A stretch of DNA of 64,000 bases from positions 16,393,125 to 16,457,124 of the forward strand of contig OY992537.1 in NCBI GenBank assembly GCA_963921195.1, read 5' to 3'. The notes below the pieces were generated by a model. The model was not told the origin of the DNA. It saw nothing but the letters and a program-made list of their open reading frames with translations, and did no database searches. Below, one piece after another: positions 13,252 through 24,834 of the stretch. How positions within the stretch are numbered: the first letter of the stretch is position 1; each line of letters opens with the position of its first letter. Made by a program: the position numbers and the translations under genes. This DNA comes from Pegoplata infirma. Its lineage: Eukaryota > Arthropoda > Insecta > Diptera > Anthomyiidae.

Positions 13252-13381
13252 CTGTCCCATAGGCCCCTATGACACTAGCTTTTTTTGTATTAGATTGATA
13301 TTGACAGCTATGTAAATCACATTAGAGCACAGCATTACCGACCGCGGTAATACAAAAAAAAGCTAGTATCATATACCCTTT
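13252..13381. mobile_element. MITE of the CCCCTATGACACTAGC family
   Basis: Ends CCCCTATGACACTAGC and GCTAGTATCATATACCC are inverted repeats around a core containing ATCACATTAGAGCACAG. Two further copies occur at 40195-40357 and 45710-45835. Confidence 0.75.
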
Positions 13382-13737
13382 AGAAACGCAACTGGTGTTG
13401 AACACATCACAGGATTGTTTTCAAAACTTAAAATTTTGTTTAAGATTTATCAAAAAAAAATTTCCTAAAACCCTTTTTTTAATGAAATTTTTTTTTATTC
13501 CAAAAATTCCAAAAAAAAGTTATAAAAAAAAAAATGTTTTTGGTAAAAAAAATTACGCAAAAAAATGTTTAGAGTAAAAAAAATGGTAAAAGTAAATATA
13601 AGAAAAAAAGTTTTATGTGCTACAAATTTGAGTCTAGTTGGATTTAATAAACCAGTGACGACCGGAGATCACAGGTTTGGATTTTTGAAAATTTAAATAA
13701 AAACAATTAAAAATAAATATGTATTCATTTATCACCA

Positions 13738-14337
13738 CACAGAAAATAATATTGAGAAAAACAATTTGAGTAATCACTTGTTTAAATTAAAAAAAAAAAT
13801 TGAGTAATTTTTTAATTGACACAATTAAAAATTTACTCAAAAACTAAAAAAAAAATAAGTAAATATACAAATTTAATATTTTTATTTTTTTTAATATCTT
13901 GGTGCTTTGAATTCTCATTTAGTTTATTGTTTTTTGTATATGTAAATGAAAGTTTGAAATCATCTTTATAAAATTTTCCTTGGTCTTTAAGACATAAATA
14001 TACATATTTGGTAAAGTTTGAAAAAACGTTTTTTTTTTTGAAAAAAAATTTGTAACTTTTTTAAACTTTTTAGAAAAATAAATTAATAAATTTTGAGTAA
14101 ATTTTTACTTGGCACAATTAAGAAGTTACTTAAAAAATTAAAAAATTTTATGTAAAGTTTTAATTGTGTCAATTAAAAATTTACTCAATTTTTTTAGTAA
14201 GTAGTAGTATTTAATAATTTTTTATTAAAAGTTTACTCAATATTATTACTGGTGCAAAATTAATGCAAAATTGAGTAATTTTTTACTCAGTAGTATTAAA
14301 AAATTGCTCCAATTTTTTTTTTTTATTTTTTTCTGTG
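13738..14337. mobile_element. Inverted-repeat element CACAGAAAA...TTTTTTTCTGTG with iterated TTGAGTAATTTTT/AAAATTTACTCAA
   Basis: The ends CACAGAAAATAAT and ATTTTTTTCTGTG are inverted, and both are flanked by CA, consistent with a 2-base target duplication. The interior repeats TTGAGTAATTTTT and its complement AAAAATTTACTCAA many times. No coding. Confidence 0.7.
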
Positions 14338-15475
14338 CAGGGCCGTCTTAATGTATGGCGGGACCCTTGGGCACAATAGAATTTTTGGGCCCGTGGAAAC
14401 AAAAAAAAAACTCAGAATCTGTGACGTTTTCTATAGGAAAAATGTGTTTTTTATAAGTAAAAAAGTTCTCATAGTCTGAGACTTTCTTTAAAAAAAAATC
14501 TGAATCTGAGACTTTTTCTATGGGAAAAATTTATTCGAATCGGAGACTTTTTCCATAGGAAAGTATTCTCAGAACTGAGCAAAAACCTGAGATTTTTTGT
14601 TTACAAAATATATCACAGATTCTAAGACTTTTTCTATAGGGAAAATGTCTTAGAAGCTGAGACCTTTTACACTCAAAAAAATAAAACTGTAAAGTTAACA
14701 AAATTTTTTTTGTTAACTCGAGTTTACTGGCATTTTAGCAAATTTTTAGTTAAAATCAGCGTTTTAACTACTTTTTTTAGTTAAGTTCTATTTACAAAAA
14801 TACTAGTTTTGTACAAATTTTGAATTAATTTTTTTGGTTGACTTTTAAACTGAGTTTACAAATTTTTACTAATTAATTTGCTGATTTTTTGTAACATTTT
14901 TGTCAAGTGAAAAATTTTAAACATTTTTTGTGTAGCCTTCTATGCAAATCTCATAAGTCCTACTTAAGCTGAACTCAATGCTGTAAAAAAAATAAGAAAA
15001 AATAAGTGAAGTGTTAGTGTTCAAAACCAATATTCAACTAATAAAAAATGTTACGAAATTTTCAGCTGAATTTTTAGTTAAAATTACGGTTTTTTTGCTA
15101 CACCCGTTCTACGAAAAGTTAACTAAATATTTTTTGTTAAATTAACTAGAAATTTAGTAGGTTCAAAATCAGGTGTTTTTTTAGTTAATATTAACTAAAT
15201 TTTTTGCTAACTTTACAGTTTTTTTTTTTTTTAGTGTATGAAAGAAAATGAGTTTGCTACTTTTTATGTAGGAAAAATTCCTTCTATAGGAAAATTGTCA
15301 GATTTAGACTTTTTCTATATGCGTTTATGGTTTATGGTTTTAAAAACAGCAGTATAAAACGGAAAAATTAAGATCCTTTTTTGTGTAAGCGAATTTATCA
15401 GCTTTTAGAGGCCCCGTGATGTCGGGGGTCCTGACCACGTGCCCAGTATGACCTAATGGTTAAAAAAGCACTGTT
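14338..15475. mobile_element. Possible hAT-like element remnant interrupted by other repeats
   Basis: The left part starts near CAGGGCCGTCTTAATG and continues GGGACCCTTGGGCACA. Near 15410-15450 comes GGCCCCGTGATGTCGGGGGT and a GTGCCCA complementary to the left TGGGCAC. Between them lie degenerate 35-base minisatellite-type units (14400-14665) and the element at 14670-15236. Borders are approximate and the class is a guess from the termini. Confidence 0.3.
14670..15236. mobile_element. Inverted-repeat element CACTCAAAAAAAT...TTTAGTG with iterated TTTAGTTAAC motifs, TA target duplication
   Basis: Ends CACTCAAAAAAATAAAACTG and CAGTTTTTTTTTTTTTTAGTG are inverted, continuing as TAAAGTTA/CTAACTTTA. 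The element is flanked by TA on both sides. The interior repeats AGTTAA/TTAACT-centred motifs (AATTTTTAGTTAAAA and complements). No coding. Confidence 0.75.
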
Positions 15476-15539
15476 TATCATATTTATCATTTATTATCTT
15501 TAATGCGCTGAACACAAATATAAAAAAAATAAAATCCGT

Positions 15540-16900
15540 CGAATGGTTTTCAAGATATTGCTTCAAAAATAAAGGATTTTTTTTCCAACGGTCAAGAAAT
15601 TAAAAACTAAAAATATTTTTCCCCTGACCGTTTCATAAAGTTTGACACAATCTTTTATTTAAAATTAATTTGAGCCAAGTCCGATCGTTTGAACCCATGG
15701 CGTTCTTCGATAAGAATTTTCGTTTTTTAGAACATTTTCACCAAAAACTCTAAACTTTGATCGAGGGGCGCCATGGGTTAAAATGGACTGATTTTTCTTA
15801 AATTAAGTTTTAATGAAAGTTTATCTTAATCTATAAAATGTCTTAAAAAACTAGCCATTTTCAACAGTTTTTGAACAAAGTTTCGATATTTCAAAAACCG
15901 CTTGACCTATTTCAGAAATTTTTTGATATTTCAATTCTGCATGCCAAAATTAATAAAAAACAATGTATCAAAAGATTTTTTTTTTTTTTTGATTTTTAAA
16001 AAATTCATAATTTTGTTGAAAAATTTCCAAAAATCCAAAACTTTGATGTAAGGGCGCTCAGAGTAAAATGATCAGATTTAGCTCAAATAAAGTTTAAATG
16101 AAAAACTGTCTTAAGCTTTATGAAATGGTCAAGGGAAAGAATTTTTGATTTTTTTTTAATCTTGAACGTAGGAAAAACCACCATTTTTCAAATTTCTAAT
16201 AGGGATAACTCGAAAACTGTTTCACCGATATTAATATGTTTTTAATATTTGCGTTGTTAGCGCATCAAAATCGAAATAAGTTTTTAATGAAAGTTTGTTT
16301 TATACGGCGTTCACACTTGCTGTTTTGAAGTGTTCAAGAGTGAGATGTTTAAAAAAGTCTTTGTTCTGTGTCCATTACGTTTTTATTCTGCTACTGGTGT
16401 TTTGTTGAACAACTTGTTTAAGGTCGTTAGTGTGAACTCCATATTAATCTATATAAAATATTCAATGGAAAAAAATGTTAAGATTTTTTTTTAAAACTCG
16501 CCATTTTTGAAAGTTTTTGGACTAAGATTCGATATCTCGAAAACCACATGAGCTATTTCAGAAATTGTTTAATATTATAATTCAGCATGCCAATATAATG
16601 TAAAAGTTTTTTTAATTTTAAAAAATTCAAAATTTTGCTGAAAATTTTCCAAAAATCCAAAACTTTGATGTAAGGGCGCCCAGAGAAAAATGATCAGATT
16701 TAGCTCAAATAAAGTTTAAATGAAAAACTGTCTTAAGCTTAATGAAAGGGTCAATTGAAAGAATTTTCGAGATTTTTTTTAATCTTGAACGTAGGAAAAA
16801 CCACAATTTTTTCAAATAGCGATATCTCGAAAACCGTTCCACCGATTTTAATATTTTTTTTGATATTTGTTAGGTTCCTCATTGGATCCTTATTTTGAAT
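15540..16900. repeat. Tandem array of GATATCTCGAAAACC-containing units
   Basis: The segment starting CCAAAACTTTGATGTAAGGG occurs at about 16035 and again at about 16656 with over 90% identity by eye. A more diverged unit is near 15747. Each unit also contains a 'TCTCGAAAACC...ACCGATTT' phrase. Related single units occur at 50180 and 61300-61900. A small hairpin MITE lies inside at 16303-16440. Confidence 0.65.
16303..16440. mobile_element. Small MITE in the tandem array
   Basis: GGCGTTCACACTTGCT on the left and GTTAGTGTGAACTCC on the right form short inverted ends. The sequence interrupts an otherwise continuous tandem unit. Confidence 0.5.
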
Positions 16901-17060
16901 TTAAATTTGACATTACCGAGATTTTACAGTATGACCCCATTGGGACCTACTTCTGAATTCAAATTTGGCATTCCACAGATTTTTAAAAATGCTCACATTT
17001 CGGTGAATACAGCTGACACAAGAAAAAGTCCCATTGGGCTCTACTTTTGAATTAAAATTT

Positions 17061-17552
17061 CACTCAAAAAAACAACCTTGTCAAATTACTAGAAAAAGGG
17101 TCGTAATCCCATTTTACCAATATTTGACAGTTTTACTTGTTTTTTAACAAAAATAAATTTAATCGAAATTTAATTTTTTTTAATTTTATAGTGTTTCTTG
17201 TAATTTTACAAATTTCCAAGGTTTTTTACAAAAAAATCTAGTAAATTTACGAGAATTTCTTGTCAGTTTTATTTCACCAAAAAAGTTGTAAATTTACAAT
17301 TTTATTAATAAAAATCTTGTAAAATTGCAAAAAAGCTCATCAATTTTACTAGAAATTCTTGTAAAATAGGAGGTACCAAAAAATCTAGTCACGAAACCTC
17401 CTTGTAAGTTTTACAGCGTCAAAAAATTTAACATTTACAATTTTATTGGTAAAAAGCTTGTAAAATAACAAGGAATTCTTGTCAAGTAGGAGGTAGCAAA
17501 AAAAAAAAAATTACAAACTTTTCTTGTAATTTTACTAGGTTTTTTTTTAGTG
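17061..17552. mobile_element. Inverted-repeat element CACTCAAAAAAAC...TTTTTAGTG with iterated CTTGTAAATTTACAAG motifs, TT duplication
   Basis: Ends CACTCAAAAAAACAACC and GGTTTTTTTTTAGTG are inverted. It interrupts a host phrase (AAAATTTGGCATT), leaving TT on both sides. The interior is many copies of CTTGTAAAATTACAAG-like palindromes and AATTTTACTAG. A second copy lies at 51047-51732. Confidence 0.8.
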
Positions 17553-18002
17553 TTGGCATTTCAGACAAGTTTTACAGTAATTATTTACGGTTATTCAAAA
17601 AGTTTTAAGTTAAAGTTGTTTTATATGTTTGATCGTTTGGTTTTCAAGGAAACTAAAATATTAACTGATTTATACAGTTGTTAAAAAAATTAACTACAAA
17701 ATTTACGGTAAATATATTTATCAGTTAAATGATTTGTGACTGATTATACCGTAGTATAAGTATAGTAGTAGTTTGTTATTTAAAACATTTTTTTTACTTC
17801 TCAAAATAAAAAAATTGTAAGCAGTTTAAACAACTAAAGTATTGTTTTTTTTTTTAACGGAATGTCTAGTCATTTATTAACGTTTAAAAATAACTGAAAA
17901 AGTATGTTGCTTCAAATGAAATATAAGTAGTCCCGTTTTTTTAAAAATAAACAATTGTTTTAAACGTTTTTGCAGTTGAATTTACTTACAAAATATTTTG
18001 TG

Positions 18003-18085
18003 TGTACCAAGGGGTATTGTGGGAATCGAACCTACGATCCCCAAGCTCATAGATTTGAATATCGAGTTAGTATATTTAGATGCGG
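18003..18085 (-). repeat. tRNA-derived SINE trace (B-box present)
   Basis: On the minus strand GGGGATCGTAGGTTCGATTCCC forms a T-arm with a perfect Pol III B-box (GGTTCGATTCC), followed by CCTTGGT as in the 12-kb copy. Upstream there is no convincing D-arm or acceptor stem, so a functional tRNA is unlikely. Confidence 0.5.
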
Positions 18086-18546
18086 CAGATGGCGTTAAAG
18101 TTCAAATAATAATAAATTTTCAACAGAATTTGTCTACCCAGAAAACATAAGCCTTCTTGATTTCTTTTCATTTAATAATTTTCACTATAATTTTAAAAAT
18201 AAAACCATATTTTTGCTAAATTAAACTACTTAAATTATAAGTAAATTCTAATCTAATTTTCTTACATCGTTCATTTGGTTAGTAATTGTGATTTTTGTTC
18301 ATTTCCAAATCCAGTCAACAAGGATTTTTTCACATCTATTCATAATTTTCTATTAAATTTTTAAATAAAGTGCAGTTTTTTCTCCTTTAGTTATATAGTT
18401 GTTAAGATTACATTTTTTTTACAACATTTATTGCATTTTATTATAATTTTATACTCCAAAAAAAAAAAAAAAAAAAAAGTTAATAACAATTCCAACCAAG
18501 TTAATCTAAAAATCTACAACGAAAATTACAAAATAAAATCTTAAAT

Positions 18547-18867
18547 TCAAATGAATTCGAGAGCCAAAAATAAAACCAACCCCATTTCAAATGCATGACA
18601 ATTGTTATTGTTGTTATTTTTTTGTCTATTATTACGAGTATTATTAACATTATTGTTGCCCTGATGATGGTGTAAACTCAATTGTTGTCGATTACGATTT
18701 CGCCTGTTCACCAGGGTAACATTTAATGAAGCACTGGCACACTGTAGTGACGATGAAGCGGACGAGCATCTACTAGAATTTGAATGGAGACAGAAAATAG
18801 AATAAAGCCACACAAAAAATACCAAACGCAATTGTTTGTTACATTTCAAAATAGCACCACAAAACAT
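18547..18867 (-). CDS. Signal-peptide-like, Asn/Ser-rich ORF of 106 residues; possible isolated exon
   Basis: The function is not recognised. From an ATG at 18867 the frame encodes a short basic start, then a hydrophobic stretch (LRLVFFVWLYSIFCLHS) that looks like a signal peptide. Next come a Ser/Cys-rich part (SSRCSSASSSLQCAS), a basic RNRNRQQ segment, HHHQ, and Asn runs (NNNVNNTRNN and NNNNNN). It ends with hydrophobic LVLFLALEFI and a stop. Homopolymer runs of this type are common in fly exons, and the surrounding 18.1-19.3 kb is free of the repeats that fill the rest of the region. It could be the signal-peptide exon of a gene continuing to the left beyond the window. No strong splice donor was found, and chance ORF is a real alternative. 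Confidence 0.3.
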   Translation of the reverse strand: MFCGAILKCNKQLRLVFFVWLYSIFCLHSNSSRCSSASSSLQCASASLNVTLVNRRNRNRQQLSLHHHQGNNNVNNTRNNRQKNNNNNNCHAFEMGLVLFLALEFI

Positions 18868-19396
18868 AAAAATTTAAACTTAAATAATTAACTTAAACTG
18901 AATGACATAAAAGATAGAGTACAAAAAAAATACAATGTCAAATGACAATGTCTTAAAAATAAAGTCCATTACAAATTCTTATCTTGGAAAATCCAGACCA
19001 ACAAAATAATTAACACTACCATGGAATAGAAAAAAAATCAAGATTGTTTTATATTATTTTGCCATTGTTGTTAGTTTGTTTAAATAATTCCCTAATGTTA
19101 TTTTATTAGTGGCAAAGTTTTATATTTGACCTTTTTAAAAAACTTTTTCTTTTTTTTTAAATCTCCGGAATTATTATGGTATGTAGTTTAATTTTCAATT
19201 CCCAATTTCCGAGTTATGTGAAATTCTAAAATTAAGTCATGCATTCATATATATTTTTTTTTTTTTTGATAAAAAAAATATAAGTTACAAAAGGTATACA
19301 ATATAAAAAATATACCATAGATATAAAGCCCAGGATTAAACAAACTTTGGCCCGCTTGACATGAAACAAATTCACGAGTATGTCAGAAATTCAAAC
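18868..19396. other. Repeat-poor AT-rich sequence
   Basis: No gene or repeat copy recognised. Together with 18086-18546 it forms one of the few repeat-poor stretches of this half of the window. Confidence 0.4.
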
Positions 19397-19397
19397 C

Positions 19398-19773
19398 CAA
19401 GGTTGGCAATCGATACCCACCCAGAATAACGGTATTTGGCTATTGTACCGCAACCAATAAAGATATGGACATTTTTAAAAGCGAATATGAAATTCGATGA
19501 AATTTCTAGAATTTTTGATGTGTTACTTCATGTTTGTACCGGTTCATTTTCGTTATATAGGCCAATACCTTTAAAATACCGTTTCAAACGGTATTATAAA
19601 GGTATTGGCCTATATTTCGAAAAGCAACCAGTACAAATACGAAGTAACACATCAAACCAACTATAAATTTCATCGACTTTTATAATCACTTTTAAAAATG
19701 TCCATATCTTTATTGGTTTCCGTACAATAGCCAAATACCGTTATTCTGGGTGGGTATCGATTGCCAACCTTGT
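19398..19773. mobile_element. Near-perfect long hairpin (MITE/foldback), about 375 bases
   Basis: AAGGTTGGCAATCGATACCC on the left is mirrored by GGGTATCGATTGCCAACCTT on the right. The arms run almost without break (CCAGAATAACGGTATTTGGC / its complement) to a centre at about 19585 where AATACCGTTTCAAACGGTATT is itself palindromic. No coding; the frame through it is an accident. Confidence 0.85.
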
Positions 19774-19798
19774 TCAAACCTTAAATGTTTCCTTTGCA

Positions 19799-21222
19799 CA
19801 CGGTGAACCTCAGCGATGTTTAAGTTCAACTTTAGTGTCGACGAAAAGTGTAAACGCAGTTCGATTTCTACTTGATTGAATGTCACAAAACTGCTAACAG
19901 CGAAATCGTAGCTGCTCGCATTCGCGAGAAATCGCCAAATTAGTGTTATTGTATTTTCTAAAATTTTGACAATGAAGTTTTTTAAATATCTTCAAAAACT
20001 GAGTATGCAGTTTTAATTGTATTTATTTACAGGTCACAAAACAGTAAACATCGAAACCATATCTTTTCAATTTCGCAAAAAATCGCAAAATTAAAAAAAA
20101 AAAAAATAAGAAATTGGAAAAACATTATTTTTTGCGTAAATTAGCAGTCAAGATATTGATTTGAGCAGTTTTACCACCTTAACCCACATAAAATTTAAAC
20201 TGCATACAATATATTTGTCGTTTCTTGATTTTTTTTCCTTTATTTTAGACACTAAAGAAAAATTAAATTAATTAACATAAAAGCTCGAACAGTAATTTTG
20301 CAATTTCTCGGAAATTGATCATCTATAATTTTTATGCTTGCAGTTTTGTCAACTTTAATAACCTCGAATTCAAACTGCATACCACATTTTTGTCGTTAAT
20401 TGAAGTAAATTTTTTTACAGACCAAAAATAACACAAAGTAATGAATAAATAGTAGTTTAGCGAGTTTTTTTTAGCGAAATCTCGAAGAATTGAGCAGCTA
20501 AAATTTAAATATTAACAGCCTTATCACCTTTAATTAATAGCAAATCAAACTGCATTTCGTGTTTTTCAACAATGTTAAAGAAACTTCTTTTATTAATTAA
20601 AACAAGAAATACCCCCAAAAAGCTTTTTTCGCTATTTCTCGCGAAAGTGAGCAGCTATAATTTTTTTGTGGGCAGTTTTATTTTCTTTCAACATGCTCAA
20701 ATCAAACTGCATTCCACTTTTTTTAATATTTCTAAAGAACCGGTTTTAGAATACATATAAAAAAATAATAAAAAAAAATTATATAATTACGCGATATCTC
20801 GCGAAATTTAACACCTACAATTTCGATGTCAACAGCTGTGTGACCTTTTATCAAGCACAAGTAAAACTGCATACCATGTTTTTACGAAATTTTAATGAAA
20901 CATATCTAAAGATAAAAAACGAAAACAAAAACAACAAAAAATTTCTCGCGAACTAAAGAAGATAGGATTTTGATGTTTACTGTTGTGTGACCCTTAAATA
21001 AGTACAATTAAAACTGTATTCTCAGTTTTTGAAAATATTTTAAAAACTTCAATGTCAAAATTTTAAAAATACAAAAACACTAATTTCGCGTTATCTCGCG
21101 AATGCAGGCAGCTACGATTTCGCTGTTAACAGTTTTTTGGCATTTAATCTTGTAGAAATCGAAATCGCTTACACTTTTCGTAGACACTAAAGTTCAACCT
21201 AAACATCGCTGAGGCTCACCGT
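19799..21222. mobile_element. CACGGTG-ended inverted-repeat element built of about eight ~150-base tandem units
   Basis: Ends CACGGTGAACCTCAGCGATG and CATCGCTGAGGCTCACCGTG are inverted over more than 40 bases (continuing through GTTCAACTTTAGTGTC). Both are flanked by TGCA. The interior is a series of diverged units of about 150 bases. Each has a CGCGA/TCGCGA palindrome, an AACAGTTTTGTGACCTTTAA phrase and AAACTGCATACCA. The first two units are inverted relative to the rest. A truncated copy is at 2381-2876. The CAC-GTG heptamer end recalls Transib-type elements, but no 5-base GC-rich duplication is visible here. Confidence 0.75.
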
Positions 21223-21539
21223 GTGCAATTAAAGAGCAACATATATTTTCGAAATTAACCCACTTTTAATCATCCATGTCAATTCCGTTTTCTATATTGA
21301 AAATATTTCAATACCTACAGAAAAACATTATTTTTTTTTACTTTGAGCCAACAAGCTTGATTTAAAGAGCAAACAAAAGTGACTTCAAAAAATTCTTCAT
21401 TTTCAAAAAATCATTCAAATTATACTCTCGGACGGAATAGCCTTTGAGACATGCTTATAAATTTGATTTAAAGAACAAACCTCTAAAGTCACAACTTAAA
21501 ACATAAACAAACTTATTATAATTAATCGGTACTCAGAAT

Positions 21540-21993
21540 TTCTCGATCACATCAGGTTTTCGAGATATCGAATTCTGACCTAAAACCTTTTATGAACCAA
21601 AAAATAACACAGACCAATAAATTTTTAACCCATAATTCAGAGTATACTTTTGAGTTGAGCTCAATCCGAATCTGATCTAATAATTTGCCTATTACATCAG
21701 GTTTTCGAGATATATTAGCTTGAAGTCTGAAAGTCATACAAAATACCATTAAAATAAATGTTTGACCTTTGTAATATTTGGTTTTTTCTCTGAGATATCG
21801 TAACAGGAGTTTGAAAATTTCGGTTTTTCGCTGTATTTTCGATCGACTTTTCGCTATATTTCGCCATTATTTTACGGCAAACTTATAAAAGTCCTTAATT
21901 AAAAAAAAAAAGCTTTTTGAATTATTTAAATATCCCTTCTATTTGCTAAGATATCTTCCGTTGAAATTTATATGATGTGTTTGATGAATACAA
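21540..21993. repeat. Left flank of the 22-24.7 kb foldback, with TATCTCGAAAACCTGATGTG complement
   Basis: CACATCAGGTTTTCGAGATA occurs at 21548 and again near 21695. It is the reverse complement of the 42-base tandem unit at 24835-24960, so this stretch probably belongs to the outer arms of the same foldback system. Confidence 0.5.
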
Positions 21994-22092
21994 CGTCCAA
22001 CAAATTTGAAAAAAAATCGTTAAACACAAAGTGGATAATATACGTTTGAAACTAGAGACTAAATGTAGTAATACTGCATTTACAGTTTTTTA

Positions 22093-23628
22093 TTATACCC
22101 TCCACTCTAGTGATAGAGGGTATATATAAGTTTGTCATTCCGTTTGTAACACATCGAAATATTGGTCTAGGACCCCATAAAGTATATATATTTATGATCC
22201 TCGATCGATTTTAAGTCGATCTAGCGATGTCCGTCCGTCCGTCCGTCCGTCCGTCCGTCTGTCTGTCTGTCTGTCCGTCCGTAGAAAACACGCTAACTTT
22301 TGAAAGACTTTACAGAGGCTACTGAAGTTTGGCATATATGTTTGTTATTTACCTGGTCAGGTTGGTATTGCAATCCAGCCAAATCGGTCCAGTGGTTCAA
22401 AAGTTATGAGCAAAAGAGTAAATTTCGGCAAGGGTGTTTCACGAATTTACGAGATAAAAAACACGATAACTTTCGAAAGACAATAATGAGACTACTGAAG
22501 CTTGGCATGTATCTTTGCCGTTCCCCGGGTCTATTTGGTTTTAAATTTCAGCTCAATCGGTCCAGTGGTTCAAAAGTTATAAGCGAAACCCTGAATTTCA
22601 GATTAGTTTCATCTAAAATGCCACGTGTTTTAACAAGTTTTAAAAGCATTGGTGGTAACTAAACAATGCTTTTCAAACTTGATTAATTTTAAAGCAATGC
22701 TTTTTAAACTTGTTTAGTTTTAAAAGCATTGGTTACTTAAAAATTACTCTAGAAAAAAATTTTATACTCAAAAAAAATTTTACACTCAAAAAAATTTCAC
22801 ACTCAAAAAAAAATTTATACAAAACAAGTAGAAAAATTAAATTCGACTTGGCCGAATCTATGAATACCCTCCACAATGCCCATTTTAAGTGATAGTAAAT
22901 TTTCTAACGTGAAAAAAATAACAGTTATGATTAGAAATATTTTATTTTGTGTAAAAAAAATTTTTTTTAGTAATTTTTGAAAAAAAAATACAAAATTTTT
23001 TTTTGAGTGTAAAATTTTTTTTGAGTGTAAAATTTTTTCGAATTTTACATTAAAAAAAAATTACTATTTTTTTTTTTTAAGTGTAAAATTTTTTCGATTT
23101 TTACATTCAAAAAAAATGTACTAATTTTTTTTTTTGAGTGTAAAATTTTTTTTGAGTGTAAAATTTTTTTTCGAGTGAATTTTTTTTTGTTTTGGTATAA
23201 AAATATTTTTGAGTGACAAAAATACGTTTTAAAATATTTTTGTGACTTACCAATGGTTTTAAAACAGGTTTAATGGGTTTTCACCACGTGAATTTAAGGT
23301 GAAGCTAATCTGATATTCACGGTTTTGCTAATAACTTTTGAACCACTGGACCGATTTGGGTGAAATTCAATACGAACTAGGCTGGAGGAACGAAAAACAT
23401 ATATGCTACACTTCAGCATCCTCATAATTGATTTTCGAAAGTTATAGTGCTTTTTATCTCATAAATTCACGAAAAACCCTTGCCGAAATTCAGTCTTTTG
23501 CTCATAACTTTTGAACCACTGGACCGATTTCGCTGGATTGCAATACCAACCTGACCAGGTAAATGCCCAACATATATGCCAAACTTCAGGAGCCTCCGTA
23601 AAGTCTTTCAAAAGTTAGCGTGTTTTCA

Positions 23629-23670
<42 letters not shown>

Positions 23671-24144
23671 GGACAGACGGACGGACGGACGGACGGACGG
23701 ACGGACGGACATCGCTAGATCGTCTTAAAATCGATCGAGGATCATGAATATATATACTTTATGGGGTCCTAGACCAATATTTCGAGGTGTTACAAACGGA
23801 ATGACAAACTTATATATACCCTCTATCACTAGAGTGGAGGGTATAAAAAAATTTAGTTTTTTTTTTTACAAAAATTACAATATTTTGTGTACATACTTAC
23901 GTGCATTCACTCAGAAATATTTTTACAGTAAAAAACATTACACTCGAAAAAAATTTTACACTCAAAAAGAAAAGTTTTTTTTTTTTTTTTTTTAAATGAC
24001 AAAAAAAGAGTTTTTTACTCAAAATAAAATATTTCTAATCAAAATTGTTAATTTTTTCACGTTAAAAAATGTACTACCCTTTAAACAAATGCATTGTGGA
24101 GGGTATTCATAGATTCGCAAAGTCGAATTTAACTTTTCTACTTG
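22093..24144 (-). mobile_element. AAACAAGTA/TATACCCTCCA repeat, copy B, split by copy C
   Basis: Starts ATACCCTCCACTCTAGTGAT, carries a (GTCC)n/(GTCT)n tract at about 22227-22282, then is interrupted at about 22820. It resumes near 23850 with the sequence that follows directly in copy A (TTTGTGTACATAC) and ends TTTTCTACTTGTTT at 24144. Confidence 0.8.
22820..23849 (+). mobile_element. AAACAAGTA/TATACCCTCCA repeat, copy C, nested in copy B
   Basis: A complete copy from AAAACAAGTAGAAAAATT through a (GACA)n(GGAC)n tract at 23632-23710 to CTAGAGTGGAGGGTATA, in opposite orientation to copy B. AAAAAATTTA flanks it on both sides and may be the target duplication. Confidence 0.8.
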
Positions 24145-24834
24145 TTTCGTGATCCTGTTTCCTTTTAAAAGGACTTCAAAGTTTTACAGGATTAATTTAA
24201 TAAACATTTTTTTTAACATTTGTACTTGTCCTAGGATGCCACTATTGATAGCAAATGAAAGAGGAGGATCTCCCCTAATTTTCCAATATCATTATTTTTA
24301 CATATCAGGAAAGAGGAAGTAAGTTACGTCCATTCAAAAATGTGTCTTTCAATAGCATTCAAAATTTTTAACAAATTATTTTGATAAAGTTTTCAAATGA
24401 CTTTATTAACATTTTTTATCCTGGTATGACAAAATGGAAATATAAGGGGATCCTTCTCTTTTATTTGCCGTCTGCAGTGGTATCCTAGGACAAAATATTT
24501 CAAAAATATTTTACAAAATGTATCCTTTAAAACTTTAAAGTCTTTTTAAAAGGAAACAGGATCACGAAATGAAAAACTGTAAATGCAGTTTTACTCCATT
24601 TGATCTCTACTTTCAGACGTATATCATCCGGTCCATGTTTAATATTGGCTGTCGGACTGTGATATATACTAACACTCCCAGCCGAACCAAGAGTCACGAA
24701 ACGAGGACAAACTTCAGGTGAAGATATCTCAGAGATGGAACAAGATATTACAGGGGTTAGATATTTAAAGGTAATTTGTAGGACTTTCAGATGACGTCAC
24801 GAATATGACGAAAAAGGGGAGTTTTTGCAACTTC

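Larger units (their letters stand above)
21994..24657. mobile_element. Foldback element X, copy 1, carrying nested insertions
   Basis: The left arm (ACTGCATTTACAGTTTTT) and right arm (AAAAACTGTAAATGCAGTTT then CTCTACTTTCAGACGT) are inverted. Outer ends read GTCCAAC and GTCGGAC. The inner parts pair as CGTGATCCTGTTTCCTTTTA/TAAAAGGAAACAGGATCACG. The related copy 2 (33373-34432) shows the uninterrupted arrangement, so the TATACCC-family repeat at about 22093-24144 is an insertion in the left arm. Confidence 0.75.

Noticed and set aside
18661..18690. Third hammerhead core (CTGATGATGG)
   Set aside because: No GAAA block or closing helix follows; chance match.
22300..22662. ORF whose first 40 residues recur at 63358-63543
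   Set aside because: The identity comes from two copies of the same noncoding dispersed repeat; other copies break the frame.
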